Positions 50,817-59,121 of a stretch of DNA of 64,000 nt are shown in pieces. How positions within the stretch are numbered: the first letter of the stretch is position 1; each line of letters begins with the position of its first letter. The translations under genes were made by a program, and so were the position numbers. Below the pieces are notes generated by a model. That model did not search any database. It saw only the letters and a list, made by a program, of their open reading frames with translations, and had not been told where the DNA came from. The DNA is from Cinnamomum chago (taxonomy: Eukaryota > Streptophyta > Magnoliopsida > Laurales > Lauraceae), in contig CP142454.1 of assembly GCA_038049695.1 (NCBI GenBank), positions 19,104,501 through 19,168,500 of the forward strand, given 5' to 3'.

Positions 50817-52731
50817 GAGTTGGGCGGGGTAAATGTGACAAATTTTTTTCATCTCTATTTCTTATATTTATGACAAAATATTTTTGTCTCTAATTTCTTC
50901 CTTTAATGACAAAATATTTTGTCACTAATTACTTACAAGTATGTTTCCAACATAATGTATTGGAGACGAAAAAAAATTACTTGTTTCCAACAAGGTATTG
51001 GAGACAAAAAAAATCGTCACCAATTTATCTTTTTCAGTGACGAATTTTTTTTCCGTCTCCAATACCTTTTAGCGACAAGGCTTTGGCGACGAAACGGGTG
51101 ACGAAAAATTTTCGTCTCAATTAGTTTTGGTGACGAAATATGTACATTTTGGGACAAATTTGTGTCGTCCTTAAACCCCAAATTTCTTGTAGTGCCAAAC
51201 AGGTGGGCCAGATCTCATTTTACTACAATGGCCAAATGTGATGCATTAACAAATAACCTCTGTGAATCTTTCAACAGTTACATACTTGAAGTTAGGGAGA
51301 AACCAATTGTTGGTTTACTTGAGTGTGTCAGGAGGAAACTTATGATTAGAACTCAAGTGAAGTTAAAATGAATGACTAAATATGATGGGACAATATGTCC
51401 TGCGATATTGGAGAAGTTGGAAAAAGCAAGCATGACAGCAGACATTGTTTTCCCAATTGGTTAGGCAGAGGTGAGTTTGAGGTTGACTGTTTTACCAAAA
51501 CTTATGTTGTGAACATTGAGAGTAGAACATGTTTATGCAGAATGTGGGATCTGACTGGGATACCTTGTAAGCATGCCATAGCATGTATATACATGAATCA
51601 AGGAAGGCCTGAAGATTATATTCATGAATGCTACAACAAAGAGATGTATTTGAATGCATATAGTAGTATGATACACGTTGTACCTGGCATGCATGATTGG
51701 ATAGAAAGTGGAATGGAACCAGTTGCTCCTCCATTGTATAGAAGACCTGCAGGTAGGCCAAGGAAGTTGAGGAGGAGGGAAGCGGATGAGGTACATAGTT
51801 CCAGTAGAGTTTCCAGAAGGAACAGAACAATGACTTGTGCTAGATTCTTGAAAACAGGCCATAATGCCAGGTCTTGCAAGGGACCAGTGCATTCAAATTC
51901 AAGACTATTTCATTCTGCATCACAGCCCATGACAGTTTCATCACAACCCATGGCAGCATCACAGCCCATGCCACCTTCTCAGCCCATGCCAGCTTCCCAC
52001 CCAGCATCACAGCCCATGCCAGCACATAGGGTACAATACTTTCACCCATGTTTTATACTTTTTCTTCTAACTAGATTATATGCATGCATTTACTAACTAC
52101 TGTATTGAAAATTTTGATTGATCAGGGGAGAGTCAGACAATCTTTTTCTCAGCCGTTGCCAGCTTCACAGCCACTTTCATCAGTAAGTAATACCACTGAT
52201 AGAGGAAAGTTACAAGAAGTGAGGTCTACATCAACACCCAGAGGTAGAGGGAGGATTGGAGCAGGAAAAGGCAGCACAATCTGATGATGTTATGTTGATT
52301 CTATTTTAAAACTTTGTCTGGATGATATTGTAAGATTTTATTTTGGTTCTGTTTTAAAAAACTTTGTCATGATGATGTTGTAAATTTGTTTATGGGGCGG
52401 TATAGACTGTTTGGGAGATGATGGTGTTTTAAGAAAACCTGATGTAGTTTGTCAATGACTGTTTCAAAAAACTGTTTGAGTGATGATGTCTGTTTGGAGC
52501 AGCATAGATGACCATTTTTTATTGTTTGGATTGACTGTTAGGATGATGATGATGGATTGGAGCAGCATAGATGACCTTTTAAATTGTCTGGATTGAGTGT
52601 TTGGATGATGATGCTTTTCTTATTGCAGGTTGATTAAAGTTCAGAGCAAAATAAGGGGTGAACAAAGCATTCATGGACAAGCAAACTTCACCAACCCATT
52701 TTCATTAAAATATTTCAACTGATACATATGA

Positions 52732-53219
52732 TTATGATAATTCTAACCCATCTACAGGGAACCAAGTCACAACTAGGTAGCACATGAATAAAAAAAACAC
52801 AATTCCAGCCCAAGTCCACAACAATACACGTAGGTAACATTTTTCTCTTCGACAAACTGTCTTCATTTCCTTCTCCAGCACATCAATCTTATCCAATAGC
52901 TTTTGTACCTGATCATTTTCTCCATCAACCCATTCAAAAAATCCACACGCTGGCTGGATCTGAAAAAAAATTTTGAAACAAAATAACATCAATAATAGCA
53001 TTATTGACCATACATCAAGAAGAACAATCAGATAGTTGACAGCATAACCCCATATAGTGCACAGCCAAGAAACCTCCTCCCCATGTTGCGCTGTGTTCGA
53101 GAAGTTCTCAAAGCAGCCCTATGCCCGCAGTGACAGTAACGAATTTCACCATCAAGTTGAGAGTATTGGCCACGAGAACAATGGGTGCAGGAGTTTTGAG
53201 AGTTTTGAGAGGAAGCCAT
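52732..53219 (-). CDS. GRF zinc-finger protein with C-terminal membrane segment, carried by the Mutator element
   Basis: Two exons, 53049-53219 and 52732-52959, join in frame through a GT-AG intron and give 132 residues. The GRF-type zinc finger is complete: CHCGHRAALRTSRTQRN, then GRRFLGC and, across the intron, CGFFEWVD. A coiled-coil-like segment follows (QKLLDKIDVLEKEMKTV) and then a hydrophobic span of about 22 residues (LLWTWAGIVFFLFMCYLVVT), a probable membrane anchor. Known GRF fingers bind single-stranded DNA in proteins such as NEIL3 and TOP3A; the role here is unknown. The gene starts 166 bp inside the right TIR and converges on the transposase, the position of mudrB in maize MuDR, with which I see no sequence similarity from memory. 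Unlike the transposase it shows no lesion. Confidence 0.85.
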
Positions 53220-53384
53220 GGCTGGAAAGAAAAAAATTCACTAAGAACATGTCTGGTGCATTTCCAATGTTTTATAGGCTGATTCAGGGGCAAATATGTC
53301 TTTTTGGAAGAGTAACTTGGCGCCAGTATGCACCAAACAAATTTTATACGACCTACACTGTTAATACTAACAGAATCCGTCCAT

Positions 53385-53490
53385 TTTGCATGTCAACTCA
53401 AACTACAGGTAGGTTTAGTCACAAATACCAAAGTTCAGGGATCACTCTGCAAAACGGCCAAAATCCAGGTAGGTATAGTGCTTTTTTCCC
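53385..53490 (-). repeat. right TIR of the Mutator element
   Basis: Reverse complement begins GGGAAAAAAGCACTATACCT and matches the left TIR. It is the likely promoter of the adjacent GRF zinc-finger gene. Confidence 0.9.
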
Positions 53491-53499
53491 TTAAAATAA

Positions 53500-54347
53500 T
53501 GACAGTTATATAACAGTTTTAGCTGTTATATACCAATTTTGGCTGCCACCTTTATTACTTTTGGTAAGAGCGGTTTTTAATGAAACAATGTTGAAATCTT
53601 ATTTTCTACTTTTGTTTATGCATCCTTAAAATCACAAATATGGAAGGTTTATTCTATATAAAACTACTACTTATAAGCTCTTTTTCGATAGTTGAAAAAC
53701 AATTTGACCAATATAACTAATCTATAACATTTTACTGCATGTGGAGTCCGCTTGAATGCATATCAATCGTAAAATGTTCTATAGGTTTTAAAGGTCTTGC
53801 AGGATCTACATATTTTGAAAAAGAAGGAACCATCTCATCAAAAGAGGTACTTTTTAGAAGATATGACAGTTATTCAAATCCTCACTACATAAAATAAGAA
53901 GATTGGTAAGCATGGTCAAATGGAGGCCTATATAACCCAAATGAGTATTATTTGAGACTAAAGGACTAATTTAAAGAAAATCGAAAACCTATGGAGACCA
54001 CCTAAAAGCATAACAATCACGAAATACTACGAGTTTTAGAGTTCTGCATATGACTTCCCAATGCCTAAAAATCGATATTCACATGCAGATGATCCCATCA
54101 ATTGTCAAAGAGCCCTCCCCAAAAATCCAAAACACTCTTAAACACAACTAACAATCTAAATATGAACATTTCCACCAATTTCAAAGGCTCCAAAACAATC
54201 CAATTCTTAATATACAAAATGATTTTCGGATCACTAAGGAGGAACCTTTTCAATACAGATGAGTGTCAAATTCGAGTCAATCATAACCTTAAGTCAATGG
54301 GCTAGGTAACCACAAAGGACTTGACCAAATTAGGAAATAGAGGTAGG
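53500..54347. other. intergenic region upstream of the PPR gene
   Basis: AT-rich sequence without recognised coding capacity or element ends. It begins directly after the Mutator target duplication. Confidence 0.5.
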
Positions 54348-54389
54348 TGGGCCCCATAAGCTGGGCCCCATAAGCTGGGCCCCATAAGC
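54348..54389 (+). promoter_or_regulatory. three tandem TGGGCC (site II) elements
   Basis: A 14-bp unit, TGGGCCCCATAAGC, is repeated exactly three times, about 125-165 bases before the PPR start codon. TGGGCC/T site II motifs are TCP-factor targets enriched in promoters of plant genes for organelle proteins. Use here is inferred from motif and position. Confidence 0.65.
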
Positions 54390-54446
54390 TGTATGGGTCC
54401 TCCCTCCTAACCCTAAAAATGATCTTCCGAGATCAGCAAGGCTGTG

Positions 54447-54454
54447 TTTATAAA
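54447..54454 (+). promoter_or_regulatory. TATA box of the PPR gene
   Basis: tttataaa lies 60 bases before the ATG, downstream of the site II triplet, leaving room for only a short 5' UTR. Confidence 0.5.
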
Positions 54455-54514
54455 CCTCCGAGTCTAGGCCCTCTCTCCCCTGCGGGCTTTTGAGTTGACT
54501 CAGGAATCCTTCGC

Positions 54515-56485
54515 ATGGTTGCTTCTCGCCTGCTCAAGCGACGCGCGCTCTCCACCTCTTTCTCTTGTTACAGACACCAACAAAAGCAACAGTCTCTGCT
54601 TGGCATTTCATCGAACACCTTCCCTTCGCCATTTGACCAGCGCAGAACCCTAGAATCCCGACTCATTTCCTGCATCGATGGCTGCACCCAGCTCCCCCAC
54701 CTCAAGCTCGTCCACGCCCATCTCCTCCGCACCGGCCTCGATCAGTCCAGCTTCGTCCTCGCCAAGCTCATCCGCACCCTCACCAACCTCGACCTCCCAA
54801 TCCAATCATACGCCCACCACCTGTTCGACCAAGTGCTCCACCCAAATCCCTTTCTCTGGACGGCCCTCATCCGCCTCTACTCCCTCCGTGGTCCCTTCTC
54901 CGCAGCACTTCTACTCTACTCCCGCATGCGCCGCTCCCAAATGCCGCCCCTCTCCTTCACCTTCTCCGCCCTCTTCAAAGCCTGCGGCGCAGAGGTCGAT
55001 GTTCGAATTGGCCGCCAGGTCCACGCCCAGACGATTTCGGTTGGTGGGTTTAACTCGGATCTCTTTGTTAACAATACCATGATCGATTTTTACGTGAAAT
55101 GTGAGTGTTTGGAGGATGCGCGGAGGGTGTTTGACGAAATGCCTCAGAGAGATTTGATTTCTTGGACAACGATGATTGTCGCTTATGCGAAGAGGGGAGA
55201 CATGGATGTGGCGGGGGAGTTGTTTGATGGGGTGGTGGATAAGGATATGGTTGTGTGGACTGCGATGATTACTGGGTATGCGCAGAATGCGCGGCCGAAA
55301 GAGGCATTGGGTTTGTTTGAGAGAATGCGCAAGGAGGGTGTTGAGACAGATGAGGTGACGTTGGTGGGTGCCATTTCAGCCTGTGCACAATTGGGTGCAG
55401 TGAATTATGCGAGGGGGATTCAGGATGTTGCCAAGCAAGCAGGGTTCGGGTCCCCACTGAATGTCGTTGTGGGGTCTGCATTGATTGATATGTATGCGAA
55501 GTGTGGGAGCGTAGAGGAGGCTTACCAGGTGTTTGAGGGAATGAAGGAGCGGAATGTGTTCTCTTACAGCGCGATGATTGTTGGGTTCGCGATGCATGGG
55601 CTGGCTGAGCGGGCAATAAGGTTGTTTACAGAGATGGTGTCCACCACAGCGATAAAGCCAAATGGGGTCACCTTCATTGGCGTGTTGACTGCTTGCAGCC
55701 ATGCTGGGATGGTTGATGAAGGCCGCCATTTCTTTGAAATAATGAACAACACCTACGGAGTCGCCCGATCGGCCAATCACTATACGTGCATGGTGGACCT
55801 TTTGGGTCGTGCGGGACATATTGAAGAAGCCCATGGCCTTATTAGATCAATGCCCATTGAGCCTCATGGAGGTGTGTGGGGAGCATTGCTTGGAGCCTGC
55901 CGCATCCATGGGAAGCCACACATAGCAGAGATTGCAGCCCATCATTTGTTCAAATTGGAGCCAAATGCAATTGGGAACTATGTACTTCTTTCTAACATAT
56001 ATGCCTCAGCTGGAAGGTGGGACGATGTATTAAGGATAAGGAAACTGATGAGAGGGAAAGGACTTAGGAAGAACCCTGGGTGCAGCTGGGTTGAATCAAA
56101 GGATGGTATTGTTCATGAATTCTTTGCAGGTGACATATCCCACCCCAAGTTCCATAAGATGAAGGAGGTGTTAGAGGAGCTACTCGAATGTTTGAAGCGG
56201 GCTGGGCACTTGCCAAAGCTGAATTGTGTGGTTTATGATGTGAGCGATGAAGAGAAGGAACGGTTGCTCAAGGCTCACAGTGAGAAGCTGGCATTGGCAT
56301 TTGGGTTGCTGACAACCGGCCCTGGAAGTGTCATTCGGATAGTGAAGAACCTTCGGATTTGTGAAGACTGCCATTCAGTGATGCGCGGTGCATCTTTAGT
56401 AGCAAACAGAGAGATTGTAGTGAGGGATAACACGCGGTTCCATCATTTCCGTGCTGGGGTGTGCTCTTGTGGAGATTTTTGGTGA
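54515..56485 (+). CDS. PLS-class PPR protein with E and DYW domains (At5g44230-like)
   Basis: Intronless frame of 656 residues, full length for the family. The basic, Ser-rich N-terminus (MVASRLLKRRALSTSF) suggests an organelle transit peptide. Arrays of P, L and S motifs follow, for example FVNNTMIDFYVKCECLEDAR, ISWTTMIVAYAKRGDMDVA, VWTAMITGYAQNARPKEA and VVGSALIDMYAKCGSVEEA. Next come E motifs (GGVWGALLGACRIHGKPHIA and NYVLLSNIYASAGRWDDV) and a DYW domain. The deaminase-like zinc site is present: HSEKLALAF and CEDCHSVM. The C-terminus is CSCGDFW instead of DYW, as I recall also for Arabidopsis At5g44230. The family edits C to U in chloroplast or mitochondrial RNA; the target site is unknown. 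The ATG chosen is the first in frame after the TATA box. Confidence 0.93.
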   Translation: MVASRLLKRRALSTSFSCYRHQQKQQSLLGISSNTFPSPFDQRRTLESRLISCIDGCTQLPHLKLVHAHLLRTGLDQSSFVLAKLIRTLTNLDLPIQSYAHHLFDQVLHPNPFLWTALIRLYSLRGPFSAALLLYSRMRRSQMPPLSFTFSALFKACGAEVDVRIGRQVHAQTISVGGFNSDLFVNNTMIDFYVKCECLEDARRVFDEMPQRDLISWTTMIVAYAKRGDMDVAGELFDGVVDKDMVVWTAMITGYAQNARPKEALGLFERMRKEGVETDEVTLVGAISACAQLGAVNYARGIQDVAKQAGFGSPLNVVVGSALIDMYAKCGSVEEAYQVFEGMKERNVFSYSAMIVGFAMHGLAERAIRLFTEMVSTTAIKPNGVTFIGVLTACSHAGMVDEGRHFFEIMNNTYGVARSANHYTCMVDLLGRAGHIEEAHGLIRSMPIEPHGGVWGALLGACRIHGKPHIAEIAAHHLFKLEPNAIGNYVLLSNIYASAGRWDDVLRIRKLMRGKGLRKNPGCSWVESKDGIVHEFFAGDISHPKFHKMKEVLEELLECLKRAGHLPKLNCVVYDVSDEEKERLLKAHSEKLALAFGLLTTGPGSVIRIVKNLRICEDCHSVMRGASLVANREIVVRDNTRFHHFRAGVCSCGDFW

Positions 56486-57881
56486 TTGCAGAAAAAGAAA
56501 TCTTAACACAACACAGCAGATTGCGAATTCGATGATTTTGAGCATTCAGTAATCAGTTTATAAGTGCGCGATGTGCATTTCTGACAGAGTCTGTCTCTAT
56601 ATCTTGTGTTCTGCGTGAAGGCCATCTTGGTTGTGGCTTCACGGCTTCACCACCAGCCAAGTATGTACCTTATGGGCAATTCTTCTTTTTAAGTCTGCAT
56701 GGAGCATGGCTTTGAAGCTAGAACTTTCTGAACTTATTCATATGGTTAAGCAAGCGAGGAAGCCAATAGTTTTGGTAAATATGAGGCTGTTTTGCCTGAA
56801 AATGACACGCTGCAATGCAGTCAGAACATTCCTGAGAAGGTGATTTTGTTTGCCTAACATCAGAAACATGAATCAAGTTGGTCATTTTGTTTGGACTCCT
56901 GCAATTCATGGTTGAATGATTGTTTTATTATGTCAAACCTGTTTAGATCTCATTTGCAAACAGGAAAAAATCAGTCATAATTATAAAGGGTAGGTGAGTC
57001 TAATCTCTGCCTACTGTAACAGTGTATATTGGAAGGCATAACCCAATTGGGATTTCTTCTTCTCTCTTGCAATTTCTCTGTGTTCAATAAAATTGTGATT
57101 TCCTTTGAAGTTTAATCCATGCCATACTTTTGTTGCCTAACAATGTGAGTATGCTACTTTGCTCCACTTTATCCATGTTGTGTAGCGTATATGTATGTTA
57201 ATCCAGACTACGCGAGTTGTGTCCAGTGTGGATGTTCAACAGCCTAACAGACAGGCTGATTAACATGGTCTGAAATAAACTGTATTCTTCTGTTAAGAGC
57301 CATATGTGTAGCATATGCTTATAATATCACCTGAGCATGGCCTTGGGCTCACGCTCATACTTTTGAATTTGGGCTCAGGCTGGGCTCCGCTACTGAGGCC
57401 GGGCTTCGGCTAACAACGACTTCATTTGGGCTCGGGCCCAGGCGGGCTTACCCACTTGTAGGTCGGGCTTGGGCTAACAACATCCAACATGATTTTTGCC
57501 CTTCATTCTTTTAATTGCACAATTTAGAATTCCCATAACTCTCTGGAGGAACCAAAATATCCTCAGGCTTGGGATTCACAACTTATAATTAAAAACATAC
57601 ATGTAGATGAGGCTGCAAATGGGCCTGTTGGCCCATCAGACCATGAAGACCGACTTGTCGTAAGACTCTCTTTATCCCTTTCTGCTTGTCCTAGGCCTAA
57701 TTTATGCCAGATTAGTAAATGAATGGTTTGGGGTTGAGGCTCGTTTCTGATCCAATTGATTAACTTCATAGGCCAGAATTTTGTGCCTAATGTCGTACCA
57801 TTTGGGATTAGGGTTTGGAGGAATCGCAAGGGTTTTTTTCCCCTTGCTAGGGAAGAACTTGTACTCACACTCCCCTTCTAA
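56486..57881. other. 3' flank of the PPR gene and dispersed repeat
   Basis: Presumed 3' UTR and a spacer. A GGGCTC/GGGCTT-rich patch at 57340-57480 resembles the dispersed repeat near 17740-17880. No credible coding frame was seen. Confidence 0.45.
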
Positions 57882-58334
57882 GGGGCCATTTATTTGCACG
57901 GAATTGAATTCTATGAATTTATAGTAGAAAGTACTTCAACAAAGCAATATTAAAGAGGTGAGGAACTGAATAATTTAAATTGGAGATATAGATTACCCCG
58001 GACTCTCCAACGATTTGATTTACTGGGGCATAGTGGGTGACTAACAAAAGGGGGAATATTTTATGGCCATTTGGGAATCTTCACCTGTCTCTTAAATCTT
58101 AACTTGTGCGATAAGAATACATTTCTTAGAACTTAGAGGCATCCATGCAAAGAAAGGGGGCCCACAACAGGTATCTTTTCCCATGGAGAGAGAGGAATCC
58201 TACATTCCTCCCCCTTCCATGAGAAATCAAAATCCTCTTTATTGCGGAAAATCAGTCCAGATTTTCTATACGGCACGGAGGATCAGAACAATTTTCCTCT
58301 ACGTTGAGGAAACTTTCTTTGCACAAACAAGCCC
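57882..58334. mobile_element. MITE with ggggcc(a/t)tttgtttgca-type ends
   Basis: The left end reads GGGGCCATTTATTTGCACGG. The reverse complement of the right end reads GGGGCTTGTTTGTGCAAAG. The two align over about 20 bases. A related end (acccatttgtttgcatgg) occurs at 59455 and a similar pair at 14722-15389, so this is a dispersed family. No target duplication could be fixed. Confidence 0.55.
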
Positions 58335-58642
58335 CAGGTGCTAAATATTTTCCTTCAACTTTGACACGCGCACACAGAGTCTGGAAAAGCCCCAGAATCA
58401 GCATGGATTGGGAGGGAGCAAAAAATTTCTTGGACAGTCACTTTCTGACCCTTACATCAATGACCTAGAAACACAATTAAAAAAGCAGCAACAGTATGGT
58501 AAAAGACCAAATATCTGATGGCTCCTCATTAATGTAAGGACCCTATCAGATTGACGGTATTGATCACCAAATCATGAGCTGCAACTCATACCGATGCTGT
58601 CCATGTACAACTCCAAAGATCAGCTTGTAACATGCATTCAAT

Positions 58643-58960
58643 TCAAATTAAGGGATTGCTCTCACTCTCTCTCTGAGCATAGAGAACATGAGGTTTTACT
58701 ACAATGGAGCTGCAACTCTCTCTCTCTCTCAGCATAGAAAACATGAGGTTTTACTACAATGGAGCTGCAACCTGCAAGGCAATAGTTGCTATATACAGAT
58801 CTGTTCTAGCAGTTAAGGGATTGCTCTCTCTCTATCTCTCAGAGCATAGAGAACACGAGGTTTTACTACAATGGAGCTGCAACCTGCAAGGCAATAGTTG
58901 CTATATACAGATCTGTTCTAGCAGGCATAGAGAACATGAAGTTTTACTACAATGGAGCTG
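58643..58960. repeat. compound tandem repeat
   Basis: Four copies of a unit with gcatagagaacatgaggtt and ttactacaatggagctg lie in tandem. They are interspersed with (CT)n stretches and, in two copies, a longer block (aacctgcaaggcaatagttg to gatctgttctagcag). Confidence 0.85.
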
Positions 58961-59121
58961 GCCCAGTACTTTTCTCACTTGGATTCTTGTCTAGATATGG
59001 AAATGTTTGTTGAAGCGCTCGGGGTAAATTCAACACAATTTCTGCATATGCTGCAAGAAACAACCCATCAACAAAATAGGTAAAAGGACCGGAGAAACCA
59101 ACAAAAAAGGGGGGGAAAAGA

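Larger units (their letters stand above)
49498..50840 (+). mobile_element. tandem array of Cassandra-type TRIM (four 5S-bearing LTRs)
   Basis: Four LTR copies lie at 49498-49807, 49853-50163, 50209-50519 and 50565-50840, each running TGTGAGA...TGTGACA. They are separated by three 45-bp internal domains that consist essentially of a tRNA-Met primer-binding site TGGTATCAGAGC (49810, 50166, 50522) and a polypurine tract ending gtgggggagaa. The repeat period is 356 bp. Each LTR contains a 5S rRNA-like segment with recognisable A box, intermediate element and C box. LTR 4 lacks about 35 bp before its end. These are the defining features of Cassandra. No target duplication was found at the array ends. 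Confidence 0.9.
48215..51194. mobile_element. non-autonomous CACTA (En/Spm-type) transposon
   Basis: Both ends carry CACTACAAGAAATTT as inverted repeats, and the flanks are a 3-bp duplication CCA (48212-48214 and 51195-51197), the CACTA signature. Subterminal regions (48230-48990 and 50880-51170) are dense with gacgaaa/ttcgtc motifs in both orientations (for example gcgacgaacgtaattcgtca), as expected for transposase-binding arrays. No TNP1- or TNP2-like coding region was seen. A pyrimidine-rich block at 49040-49490 gives a long but low-complexity frame. A Cassandra-type array occupies 49498-50840. Confidence 0.92.
46310..52284 (+). pseudogene. Mutator-like transposase (mudrA type), interrupted
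   Basis: Domains in order are a PB1-like N-terminal region (residues about 1-100), an acidic linker rich in Asp, Glu and His (about 150-290) and a MuDR DNA-binding region (ELKLGMIFSSPQVFRQALVE). A MULE DDE domain follows, with the first Asp in GLDGCF (47789), the second in LSDRQKG (47981) and the CxxH motif HCLRHMYDNF. After the CACTA insertion come CESFNSYI (likely catalytic Glu), the SWIM finger CLCRMWDLTGIPCKHA, a zinc knuckle (CARFLKTGHNARSC, with the usual second Cys replaced by Phe) and a SQPMPAS-repeat tail. A final exon lies at 52126-52284 after a GT-AG intron. The lesions are TAG at 48179, the CACTA insertion at 48215-51194, TGA at 51369 and a frameshift near 51441-51462. The coding start may be 46310 or 46316. 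Confidence 0.93.
43939..53499 (+). mobile_element. MuDR-like Mutator transposon with long TIRs and 9-bp TSD
   Basis: The element spans 43948-53490 (9543 bp, of which 2980 bp is a CACTA insertion). It is flanked by a perfect 9-bp duplication, TTAAAATAA, at 43939-43947 and 53491-53499. TIRs of about 106 bp (43948-44053 and 53385-53490) begin GGGAAAAAAGC and stay about 85-90% identical by eye through gttgacatgcaaa. Inside are a broken transposase gene (46310-52284, +) and an intact GRF zinc-finger gene (52732-53219, -), converging on each other as mudrA and mudrB do in maize MuDR. The 2.2 kb between the left TIR and the transposase holds probable 5' UTR and intron sequence, with no other gene recognised. 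Confidence 0.93.

Noticed and set aside
54678..55834. Frames on both strands within 54678-55834
   Set aside because: They are shadows of the PPR-DYW coding region. The Ser/Pro-rich plus frame reflects a GC-rich segment only.
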